IMG/VR virus record: IMGVR_UViG_3300023179_000590
Span: 1 to 21,178 of that record
Reading direction: 5' to 3' (one strand)
Source of the DNA: a virus
DNA: 21,178 nt
The notes beneath the pieces are model-generated. The model was not told the DNA's origin and did not search any database. It saw nothing but the letters and a program-made list of their open reading frames with translations. How positions within the stretch are numbered: position 1 is the stretch's first letter; each line of letters begins with the position of its first letter. The translations under genes and the position numbers were made by a program. Shown here piece by piece: positions 5,605 to 11,982 of this stretch.

Positions 5605-5921
5605 TCATGCTCTATTCTATAGTTACGAAGTTCAATGAAATCGTATTCCTCTAAGAGCACGTAGTTTTTCCCATTTAGATGCACTCCTAAGGCAGGAGTC
5701 CTGCCATCTAGGATTGCCTCTGTTATTATTTTCTCTAGTACATCAGATTTAAGAGTGAATGTTTTCTTGCCAGTCCACTTGTGTTCTACTAGAAAATCAT
5801 CCATCCTTACATCACCTTTCATAGACCAAAAGGCCCCAGAGGCAGCTGTACGCTTACCCCCAAGAGTTTTAGCTAAACGCTTTTCATGCTTCTGGGACTG
5901 CTTTTGGCCTTCGCTTTTCAT
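5544..5921 (-). CDS. PD-(D/E)XK endonuclease, Hjc-like resolvase candidate
   Basis: The 125-aa protein matches small phage nucleases of the archaeal Hjc and VRR type: an N-terminal helix with Glu13 (KHEKRLAKTLGGKRT), the acidic GDVRMDDF block (D37, D41, D42) and the catalytic FLVEHKWT strand with E46 and K48. A helix with IITEAILDGRTPALGVHL follows. Such enzymes cut branched or junction DNA. Start ATG 5921 shares one base with the RecA stop (TAATG) and GGAGG lies 4 nt before it. The last 25 residues are Thr/Asn-rich, and their codons overlap the start of whiB-like 1 in another frame. Junction specificity is inferred from family resemblance and from the RecA neighbour. Confidence 0.78.
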   Translation of the reverse strand: MKSEGQKQSQKHEKRLAKTLGGKRTAASGAFWSMKGDVRMDDFLVEHKWTGKKTFTLKSDVLEKIITEAILDGRTPALGVHLNGKNYVLLEEYDFIELRNYRIEHECDTTTTPNGLGDTTPNASE

Positions 5922-6970
5922 TAATCCTCCGTCAATTCAAGCACGGGGGTAATGCGCAATACGTCTAGTACTTCTCGAGTCAATGCCTCTTTAAGATCAA
6001 TCTCTTCGCGTATAGCATCAATTAAGTTTGCAGCACCTTGCCACTTTTGATCAGCGTAGTACAGCCAGCCACCCCGACGCTCAATGATGCCATGAACAAC
6101 TGCTAACTGAATAATTTCTTTAGCAAGATCATAGGAGCCGGCATCTACCGGACCACCATCAGAAAACCAAAAGTCTAGGTAAGCAACTTGCTGCGGAGGA
6201 AAGGTCTTATTCTTTAGAGTGTGCACTTTGATAGTCTGACCTGCACGACGCTTAGCATCTCCGGTACCGACTTCTAGCCAATCTCCACGCTTTACTTCGC
6301 AACGGATAGCCATAGCATAATCTTTGCCTAGACCTCCTGGAGTAGTGCGCGGGTCGCCGTACATAACTCCGATCTTCATACGGAACTGGTTAATAAGTAG
6401 GCATGTAATTCCACGCTCGTTATCAGTCAGCGAACGCTTTGTTGCCTTTGCCACCTTACGAAAGAACTTATTAGTCAACAAAGCTCCACGCCCAACAGTA
6501 GATTCATCCATAGACTTTTCATCTTCTGTAGATGGTACTAAAGCAGGTAGGGAGTCAATAATAATAAGGTCTACGGCCTTAGACTCACAGAACTGGATAG
6601 TTGCTTCGTAGGCTTCTTCCATTATGTTGGTCTCAATAAGCAGTACTCGATCAGTATCTACACCACAGATCTTTGCGTACCCTACATCAAAAGGCTCTGC
6701 TGCAATCCATACCGTAGTAAATTCAGGGTTTTTTTCTTGATTGGCCGCAATAGTTTTTAATGCAATTGCTGTCTTTCCGTTTGAAGCCTCACCAATGATT
6801 TCAGTCCATTGATTTACCGGCCAGCCACCACCAAGCACTACGTCTAAGGTTAAGGAACCTGTTGTAATGCGGGTAGGCATCTGTGCAGCACTTGCTACTA
6901 ACGCCCGTCCGTCTCCATACTTTTTGTTCCAAAGAGCAGCAAGTTTTAATACTTCTGTGTTTAAAGTCAT
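5921..6970 (-). CDS. RecA-like recombinase
   Basis: The 349-aa product is a clear RecA: Walker A GEASNGKT at 60-67, the catalytic Glu92 in WIAAEPFD, Walker B VDLIIIDS ending at D139, and the L2 region INQFRMKIGVMYGDPRTTPG starting at 193, including the conserved Gln195. It forms ATP-dependent filaments on ssDNA and drives strand exchange for phage repair and recombination-dependent replication. The length is that of cellular RecA, but the N-terminal polymerisation helix is short and divergent. It shares single bases with its neighbours on both sides (TAATG junctions) and is followed directly by the Hjc-like nuclease, which fits a recombination module. Confidence 0.93.
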   Translation of the reverse strand: MTLNTEVLKLAALWNKKYGDGRALVASAAQMPTRITTGSLTLDVVLGGGWPVNQWTEIIGEASNGKTAIALKTIAANQEKNPEFTTVWIAAEPFDVGYAKICGVDTDRVLLIETNIMEEAYEATIQFCESKAVDLIIIDSLPALVPSTEDEKSMDESTVGRGALLTNKFFRKVAKATKRSLTDNERGITCLLINQFRMKIGVMYGDPRTTPGGLGKDYAMAIRCEVKRGDWLEVGTGDAKRRAGQTIKVHTLKNKTFPPQQVAYLDFWFSDGGPVDAGSYDLAKEIIQLAVVHGIIERRGGWLYYADQKWQGAANLIDAIREEIDLKEALTREVLDVLRITPVLELTED

Positions 6971-7383
6971 TAGCCAATCCGATCTATAATGATGTTAGGG
7001 TTATAGTTGTTTCCCTTTGAAACTTGTTTAGCTGGTGTAGCTGGGCCGGTACTATCTGATGGTAGTCCGCCACCACTTCCAGACTGAGTCTTAGGGTATC
7101 CACAATCATAGCATCGATATACGTCAAACTGCCCACCCGCACTAGTTTGAGTACCTATTTTCATGTAGTTTCCTGAGTTACATTCAGGACACTTAGAAGT
7201 CATCTTTGCAGTCTGTGCTTTAGTTACAAGTTGATCTTGATTAGGATCATAGTTAACCGGGGTAGCGGTTACATTTCCTTCCGGTACATAACGTACGTTT
7301 GGTACTTGTCTAGGATCTGCTTGTGGCCTGCTTGGGACACTAGGGTTATTAGATAGTTTTCGAGACCACCAATCATTTGTCAT
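6970..7383 (-). CDS. Zinc-ribbon protein
   Basis: The 137-aa protein has a disordered Pro/Asn-rich N-terminus (1-60), a zinc ribbon formed by CPEC (Cys65, Cys68) and CYDC (Cys91, Cys94) with about 22 residues between the knuckles, and a Gly/Ser/Pro-rich tail ending NPNIIIDRIG. The ribbon shape (two CxxC knuckles, RCYDCGYPK) resembles TFIIS- and archaeal-type ribbons that bind nucleic acid or protein partners. Its start has AAGGA 7 nt upstream. It overlaps the upstream gene by 11 nt and shares one base with the RecA start, so it is coupled to RecA. A recombination-accessory role is inferred from position only. Confidence 0.72.
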   Translation of the reverse strand: MTNDWWSRKLSNNPSVPSRPQADPRQVPNVRYVPEGNVTATPVNYDPNQDQLVTKAQTAKMTSKCPECNSGNYMKIGTQTSAGGQFDVYRCYDCGYPKTQSGSGGGLPSDSTGPATPAKQVSKGNNYNPNIIIDRIG

Positions 7384-7804
7384 TGTTATATCCTTCTGTT
7401 AATAATCCAAGATCAATGAGAGTAGACATGCAAGACACTATAGAAGAGTACGAAACTACTCTAAACATTTGAGTCAGTGCAGTAATAAGTGCCTCTTCTG
7501 GCATTTCTTCTCCGTCTTCAAGCTCACCCTGAATAAAAGCTGTAGCGTTTACCTGTGCTGCAACCATTGCGCTTGTCTCTAGTACAGGCATTATAGGCAC
7601 TAACCTATCTAAACGCTTGTCACTTGCAGCCTCTTCCATTTCTGCTACATCATCTGACAAAGATCCTAGGCCCATTAGTACAGCTACTTGTTCAGGATTC
7701 TTGCAGCCAGAGTCATAAATAATCTTACGAATCTGTGACTTTGGCGAAAGAGTAGTAAGTTTAATTTTATTTTGATCTTTCTTCTTACGGTTAAAGAAAA
7801 TCAT
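7373..7804 (-). CDS. Hypothetical helical protein
   Basis: The 143-aa product starts with a short hydrophobic and then very basic segment (FFNRKKKDQNKIK), followed by mostly helical sequence with an acidic middle (DDVAEMEEAASDK, about 51-63) and Met/Ala-rich helices at 71-90 and 105-133. No cysteine motif or catalytic pattern is visible. It overlaps the polymerase stop by 4 nt (ATGA) and the zinc-ribbon gene by 11 nt, so it is translated with the replication genes. I do not recognise the family; a structural or adaptor role with the polymerase or RecA is possible but unsupported. Confidence 0.6.
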   Translation of the reverse strand: MIFFNRKKKDQNKIKLTTLSPKSQIRKIIYDSGCKNPEQVAVLMGLGSLSDDVAEMEEAASDKRLDRLVPIMPVLETSAMVAAQVNATAFIQGELEDGEEMPEEALITALTQMFRVVSYSSIVSCMSTLIDLGLLTEGYNNDK

Positions 7805-9780
7805 TTGGCCTCACCCCAACGATCAACAATCTTGACATCTGCCAAGAGCGGTATGTTTAACACTTTTATGTCCTCCATAGCATTTTGAATTGCCTTAGCG
7901 GTTTCTTCGGCAATGTTTTCCGGAGCAACTGTAACTAACTCATCATGTACGGTGAGAATTAAACTTGCTTCTTTTGGAATCATATCGTATGCCCGAACCA
8001 TTGCAACTTTGATAATATCTGCTGCAGATCCTTGAATTACCGTATTAAACGCCTGACGCTCTGCCCTTGCCCTCTTCCAAAGTTCCTTAGAACGTAGATC
8101 GGGCAGATAACGCCGACGCTTTAGCAAGGTTGTTACATAAGGAACAGGAGTCTGGTTACGGCTACTAGAAATAACCGTTCGTCGATACCGTTCAATAGAT
8201 GCAAACTTCTTACTAAAATTGTAAAGGAGTTCTTTGGCGTCAGTAATAGAACAACCAATCTGAGCAGCAATTTTATCGGGACCCACGCCATATGCCATAG
8301 CAAGCACGAGTACTTTACCAGCCTTACGGTCTACGCCCATGGTGTCGCCCACCGTAGTGTAGATATCTCCGCCATCTAAATAAGACCCCGTCATAATTCT
8401 ATCCTGCGAAAATGATGCAATAATGCGAGGCTCAATCTGGGAATAGTCAGCAACAATTAGCTTGTGCCCTTCCGGAGCAATAAACAGATTGCGAATAGCC
8501 TTGCCGTTGGCTGTGTGTGGAGCCGGTACATTCTGTAAGTTTGGATTTCTACTAGAGAATCGGCCGGTCTCTGTACCATACTGTACAAAGTCGGTGTGAA
8601 CCTTACCATTAAGCAGCAATGCTTTCTTTGATACTATTTTGCTCTTGCCAGCTAGGGTACGAGTGATATCTCCACCAATGTATGGAACTACATAGGTAGT
8701 TAAAAGTTTATTTAAATCTGCATACTTAATAAGACCATCAACTACAGCATCCTTACCGGCGAATATATTAAGCGCCTGCTCGGACACTGAAAAGTCTTGA
8801 GGAGTAGTTCGCTGACCAGAATCTAGTTTCTTCTTGCCATTAGGCGTAGGATGCTTTGGTTTTAGTCCTCGACCGCCATCTTTTACGGCGCTATAAAGCA
8901 GTGTTTGCTTTTCCTTAACGCTATTAAGATTAAAGACCTTACCCGCAGCAACATATATCTCTGCCTTACAGTCTTCAAGTTGTTCCTCTAAGCTTTTCTT
9001 CAATGAAGCAAGTGAAGAAACGTCAATGTCTGCCCCACGAAGCTCCATGCTGCAGATTACTTGTAGAACATCCATTTCCAAAGCAAACAGCTTTGTCATT
9101 TTTAATTCTGCAAGCCTGTCTGACAGAGTCTTCCATAACTTCCAAGTCCACTCAGCATCTAAACCTGAATACTTGGCAACCTCATCAAAGCTATGGGCTT
9201 CAATTTCTTTACCTACACCTTTGATCATTTCATACCCAAACTCACGTTTAAGGCAGTCATCAAGACCTAATCCATTAATACGATTTTGGTTATCTAAAAG
9301 AAACGATGCAATAAGCGTGCAGCCATACTCCGGAGTGGGTAGTCCGCCTACATACTTAGCAATACTTTGCAAGTCAAACTTTACGTTATGTCCTACCTTG
9401 CGCTTATCGCTCATAAAGATAGGCTTCAATGCTTTAAAAACTTCCCCCGGTGTTAATTGCTCAGGGGCTTCTGAAAAGATCTTCTTAGCTTTCTTTTCAT
9501 CCTTGCTATAGTCCTGTGGGCGGAGCGGCAGACCTTTAGCCTGACGAATCTTAGCGGATGGAAGTAATGGGTATTCAGTATCAATATATTCACCATTAGG
9601 GTGACCCATTGGAATTACATCTGTGCGGCCTTCAGTAGCCATAGAAATCCAAACAACATCATTCTGTCGTGGATCGCCTCGGTGTGGACCAGCAGTCTCT
9701 ACGTCAAAAACAAATTCATCTACAGCAGAATAATGCTGTACAAGTTCTTCTAATTGTTCAATAGTTAAAATAATATTCAA
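7801..9780 (-). CDS. DNA polymerase I (family A) with 3'-5' exonuclease
   Basis: The 659-aa product has both domains of a PolA Klenow-type enzyme. Exonuclease motifs are FDVETAG (D26, E28), GHNVKFDL (130-137) and YSGLD (Y204, D208). Polymerase motifs are TGRFSSRNPNLQNVP, motif A VADYSQIEPR (D445), motif B with R485, K489 and Y497, and motif C VHDE (611-614). No 5'-3' exonuclease domain is present. The residue matching E. coli Phe762 is Leu493. I chose the TTG at 9778-9780 because GGAGAG lies just upstream. A longer frame from another TTG at 9838-9840 has no ribosome site, and its extra 20 residues would be encoded by the hairpin at 9803-9836. It is the likely replicative polymerase of the phage. 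Confidence 0.93.
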   Translation of the reverse strand: MNIILTIEQLEELVQHYSAVDEFVFDVETAGPHRGDPRQNDVVWISMATEGRTDVIPMGHPNGEYIDTEYPLLPSAKIRQAKGLPLRPQDYSKDEKKAKKIFSEAPEQLTPGEVFKALKPIFMSDKRKVGHNVKFDLQSIAKYVGGLPTPEYGCTLIASFLLDNQNRINGLGLDDCLKREFGYEMIKGVGKEIEAHSFDEVAKYSGLDAEWTWKLWKTLSDRLAELKMTKLFALEMDVLQVICSMELRGADIDVSSLASLKKSLEEQLEDCKAEIYVAAGKVFNLNSVKEKQTLLYSAVKDGGRGLKPKHPTPNGKKKLDSGQRTTPQDFSVSEQALNIFAGKDAVVDGLIKYADLNKLLTTYVVPYIGGDITRTLAGKSKIVSKKALLLNGKVHTDFVQYGTETGRFSSRNPNLQNVPAPHTANGKAIRNLFIAPEGHKLIVADYSQIEPRIIASFSQDRIMTGSYLDGGDIYTTVGDTMGVDRKAGKVLVLAMAYGVGPDKIAAQIGCSITDAKELLYNFSKKFASIERYRRTVISSSRNQTPVPYVTTLLKRRRYLPDLRSKELWKRARAERQAFNTVIQGSAADIIKVAMVRAYDMIPKEASLILTVHDELVTVAPENIAEETAKAIQNAMEDIKVLNIPLLADVKIVDRWGEAK

Positions 9781-9802
9781 GGTGCTCTCCAAGAGACTAT
9801 GA

Positions 9803-9836
9803 GGGGCCGGGATAGGAGGGAGTAAGTCCCGGCCCC
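9803..9836 (-). terminator. Strong GC-rich hairpin between SSB and polymerase genes
   Basis: A perfect 10-bp stem (9803-9812 against 9827-9836, GGGGCCGGGA with TCCCGGCCCC) and a 14-nt loop lie between the SSB stop and the polymerase ribosome site. The minus-strand sequence after the stem is TCATAGTC, without a U-run. In actinobacteria such stems can terminate or attenuate transcription; it could also be an RNA processing site that sets the SSB to polymerase ratio. It begins 22 nt upstream of the TTG start I chose for the polymerase. Structure seen directly, role inferred. Confidence 0.5.
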
Positions 9837-9849
9837 ACAAGTGGATATC

Positions 9850-10527
9850 TTATTCTTCAGGAAGTTCGTGTGCGATTTCAGCAAGTTCTGCTTTAGTCGA
9901 CATACGGAGAGCATCGACGCCAAGTGGCTTCAATGTTGCTAAAAGATTAGCGGTTTCCTGAACGTCAAGATCCCAGTCTTCAGGGAGGTCACGTTCTTTA
10001 ACAGGCATGATTGAGTAGCTAGTCTTGGTACCCTGACCTGACTTGCTAACAGCCCAATACATACGATCTAGTGGACCAGTCTTTGGATCACGGTCCATCT
10101 TTTCCAACTGACCACAGAGACGTAGACCGACAGTCATAAGCTGGGCTGATGGTTCTTCATCAGTCAAATTTACTACTGAGAAAGCAAACTTATTGTCTGG
10201 CTTGTTACCGGTACGGCATAGTGGGCAGTCAGAGGTTCCTAAACAAACGAATGACTTCTTGCCTGGGCGGTTTACCCAGTGCTGAGAAAATACCATTGGT
10301 TCTGATGACAAGAACTTAATGAGTTGAACGTCTTCTTCAAACTTGAAGTCAGTGGCGTAACTCTTGCTTGCCTTTTCTTGCACCTTACGTGCTGCAGACC
10401 AACCAACTTGAATTGTAGAAGAACGATCCGAGACTTCGTTTTCATCTTCTGCTTCAAATAGAGCGGTTGTGTCAAGGTCCACATCTTCATCGAGATATGA
10501 ACTGATATTGGTGTTGCGTGCGTTCAC
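9850..10527 (-). CDS. Phage single-stranded DNA-binding protein, gp32-like zinc type
   Basis: The 225-aa protein has an acidic N-terminus (1-35) and a core in which His83, Cys95, Cys101 and Cys104 are spaced H-x11-C-x5-C-x2-C. T4 gp32 has H-x12-C-x9-C-x2-C in its zinc-bound ssDNA-binding core, so order and spacing agree well. The segment GLRLCGQLEKMDRDPKTGPL (133-152) resembles the conserved part of phage SSBs that lies after the zinc site. The C-terminus is acidic (HELPEE), as expected for an SSB tail that recruits partners. The start is GTG 10527 with AAGGA 7 nt upstream. It lies directly before the polymerase gene, with a strong hairpin in between. It should coat ssDNA at phage forks and assist RecA. 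Confidence 0.82.
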   Translation of the reverse strand: MNARNTNISSYLDEDVDLDTTALFEAEDENEVSDRSSTIQVGWSAARKVQEKASKSYATDFKFEEDVQLIKFLSSEPMVFSQHWVNRPGKKSFVCLGTSDCPLCRTGNKPDNKFAFSVVNLTDEEPSAQLMTVGLRLCGQLEKMDRDPKTGPLDRMYWAVSKSGQGTKTSYSIMPVKERDLPEDWDLDVQETANLLATLKPLGVDALRMSTKAELAEIAHELPEE

Positions 10528-10565
10528 TTTAGTTTCCTTAGTGTTATGGCCATTAGGCGGTTTGG

Positions 10566-11042
10566 TTATTCAGTTTCTTGGCTATGAATCAGTTTCCAGT
10601 CTTCATATATTTCTAATGATAGGTCCGGATACCTATTCCAGTCAATTCGAGGGGCTTCTTCAAGTCCTCTTGATTGAAAGCTTGTAAGTATACTTTCTAT
10701 CATTGCTTTGCTATACATACGCCAACCGGGTTTCTTTTCCCCGTTGACAATTATAGAGCGTAAGCGATAGGGGGCCTTTGGTATGTATCCTTTGCGTTCC
10801 CACAAACGAACAGTAACCAAAGGCCTCCCTAATGCTAGTGCAAGAGAGCCAGCGCTGTAAAGTTCTACAACATTACCATTAGGCAATGTCTTTACTTGTG
10901 GGTTTTGTGCCCACTCTGCACGCTCTTGCTTTTCTTTCTTTTTACGTTCTACTTCAGGACTTACAGGACGGCGCTTACGTTTAGAGCCTGGATAAAACTC
11001 ATCAAGCGATGCAAACATCTGATCAATTTTATCTTCACTCAT
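10566..11042 (-). CDS. MerR-like helix-turn-helix DNA-binding protein
   Basis: The 158-aa product has a charged N-terminus with Lys/Arg clusters (21-25, 33-38) and a MerR-type wing-helix segment at 61-92: LYSAGSLALALGRPLVTVRL, then WERKGYIPKAPYR. The order S-x-LA-x-LGR...T-x-R-x-WERKGYIP is the recognition and wing signature shared by MerR regulators and phage excisionase-like proteins. No C-terminal effector domain is visible. It probably binds phage DNA as a regulator, or as an accessory replication factor given its place before the SSB gene. ATG 11042 shares one base with the previous stop (TAATG); the GGAGG upstream is about 13 nt away, so coupling may matter. Confidence 0.75.
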   Translation of the reverse strand: MSEDKIDQMFASLDEFYPGSKRKRRPVSPEVERKKKEKQERAEWAQNPQVKTLPNGNVVELYSAGSLALALGRPLVTVRLWERKGYIPKAPYRLRSIIVNGEKKPGWRMYSKAMIESILTSFQSRGLEEAPRIDWNRYPDLSLEIYEDWKLIHSQETE

Positions 11043-11203
11043 TATAGCGGTTTTCCTCCTTCGTCTAATCCTTCTGCAATTTTTCGTAAAGTTTCTACTG
11101 CTACCTTAGCAGCACCGTAGCGATCTAGCCAGCGGTTAAACAAAAGCTTATCCCAGTTGTATAGAGCTTCTGCAACCTTTTCTACTAATACATCGTCAGT
11201 CAT
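11042..11203 (-). CDS. 53-aa helical hypothetical protein
   Basis: I start this small gene at ATG 11203, where GGAAG lies 5 nt upstream; the in-frame ATG at 11233 has no ribosome site and lies inside the C2H2-like gene. The product is helical with alternating hydrophobic and charged residues (KVAEALYNWDKLLFNRW, then VAVETLRKIAEGL) and no cysteine. It overlaps the C2H2-like gene by 8 nt (ATGACTGA) and shares one base with the MerR-like gene. The function is unknown; the coupling suggests it acts with these two putative DNA-binding proteins. Confidence 0.6.
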   Translation of the reverse strand: MTDDVLVEKVAEALYNWDKLLFNRWLDRYGAAKVAVETLRKIAEGLDEGGKPL

Positions 11204-11315
11204 CGGTGCTTCCGGTGTCTGTGGTATGGGCATTTAATAAATGGTCTAAAAGATCTACAAGTTCAGTAAACTCTTTATCGCATACCGGGCAAAGATTAAC
11301 CTCATTAAGTGCCAT
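11196..11315 (-). CDS. 39-aa C2H2-like zinc-finger microprotein
   Basis: A frame of 39 codons starts at ATG 11315 and ends with TGA overlapping the next start (ATGACTGA). The protein is almost only a finger: Cys9, Cys12, His25 and His30 in CPVCDKEFTELVDLLDHLLN followed by AH, spacing C-x2-C-x12-H-x4-H, with Phe16 and Leu22 at the usual core positions. C2H2 fingers are rare in bacteria but found in the Ros/MucR group and in some phages. The upstream GGGGGT is 10 nt from the start, a weak ribosome site. DNA or protein binding is likely by analogy, not shown. The gene was too short for routine calling but fits the operon. Confidence 0.65.
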   Translation of the reverse strand: MALNEVNLCPVCDKEFTELVDLLDHLLNAHTTDTGSTDD

Positions 11316-11335
11316 GTTTTTAAATACCCCCATTA

Positions 11336-11785
11336 TTAGGCCTTAGTCAAAACAAAGGCGTGAGTAACTGACTTACTAAAGATAGAGTCTACATCTTCTT
11401 CTGTCAAAAGACCCTCTGCTAAACATGCCATTACTTCATCTTGATTTAGTACAGGCTTTAACTCATAGCAGCGTGCCGACAATCCCTTTTCACGGAGCAG
11501 GTCATGTGCTGCCTGCTCATCCAACTTGTTTGAGACACGACGCTGGCGCTGCATACCATTATAGCCATTGTATTCTGGCATGTCATACCACTTGTGGCCT
11601 TTATCATCTTCAAGACCATTAGAGTCTACAAAAGACATAAGTTCTTTTTTGATTTCATCTTGACGCTTTGTTAGGTCATCAATATTGCGCTTTAGATGCA
11701 CATACTCGTGAAACATGCTGTCTAGATCCGACTGCCCTACAGTCTCTAGTGTAGGCAGATTTTCTTTACCAATTACGTTTGGCAT
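11336..11785 (-). CDS. Hypothetical coiled-coil protein
   Basis: The 149-aa protein has a strong ribosome site (AGGAGG before ATG 11785). Residues 20-52 form a charged heptad-like helix (HLKRNIDDLTKRQDEIKKEL), good for a coiled coil. A middle segment with Trp66 and GYNGMQRQRR follows, and then a more globular C-terminal part (about 85-149) including ELKPVLNQDEVMACLAEGLL and ending FVLTKA. Phage proteins with this layout are commonly listed without function; I do not recognise one here. Its neighbours are a ribbon-helix-helix protein and the SNF2 helicase on one side and the zinc-finger microprotein on the other. Confidence 0.65.
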   Translation of the reverse strand: MPNVIGKENLPTLETVGQSDLDSMFHEYVHLKRNIDDLTKRQDEIKKELMSFVDSNGLEDDKGHKWYDMPEYNGYNGMQRQRRVSNKLDEQAAHDLLREKGLSARCYELKPVLNQDEVMACLAEGLLTEEDVDSIFSKSVTHAFVLTKA

Positions 11786-11802
11786 ATTACCCTCCTGGTT
11801 AA

Positions 11803-11952
11803 TTAACTTTCTGTAAGTTCTTTCAATGCCTCAATTACTATATCAGTAACTGTGACACCTAACTCAGCTGCCTTTTCTTTGGCAGCATTCCAGAGATCAT
11901 CTGGAATCCTAATAGTGCGTGTTGGTGTTTGGTTTGACACTACATCTCCCAT
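11803..11952 (-). CDS. 49-aa ribbon-helix-helix (CopG/Arc-type) protein
   Basis: This short gene fills the gap between the SNF2 helicase and the 149-aa gene. GGAGGAG stands 6 nt before ATG 11952, a very strong ribosome site. The product has the ribbon-helix-helix pattern: a short strand TRTIRIPDDL (11-20), helix A WNAAKEKAAELG (21-32), the turn V-T-V-T, and helix B DIVIEALKEL (37-46). Such proteins dimerise, and the paired strands enter the DNA major groove, usually as repressors. No toxin gene is next to it, so an antitoxin role is unlikely. It probably regulates phage or host promoters; the target site is unknown. Confidence 0.8.
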   Translation of the reverse strand: MGDVVSNQTPTRTIRIPDDLWNAAKEKAAELGVTVTDIVIEALKELTES

Positions 11953-11982
11953 ATCGAACTCCTCCAACATCCTAGTATACTT

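Noticed and set aside
9026-9511. 161-codon plus-strand open frame opposite the polymerase gene
   Set aside because: It lies wholly antisense to PolA codons for the exonuclease and linker regions, has no ribosome site or known motif, and all supported genes are on the minus strand.
11803-11952. Antitoxin of a toxin-antitoxin pair (ribbon-helix-helix protein)
   Set aside because: The neighbours are an SNF2 helicase and a coiled-coil protein without toxin motifs.
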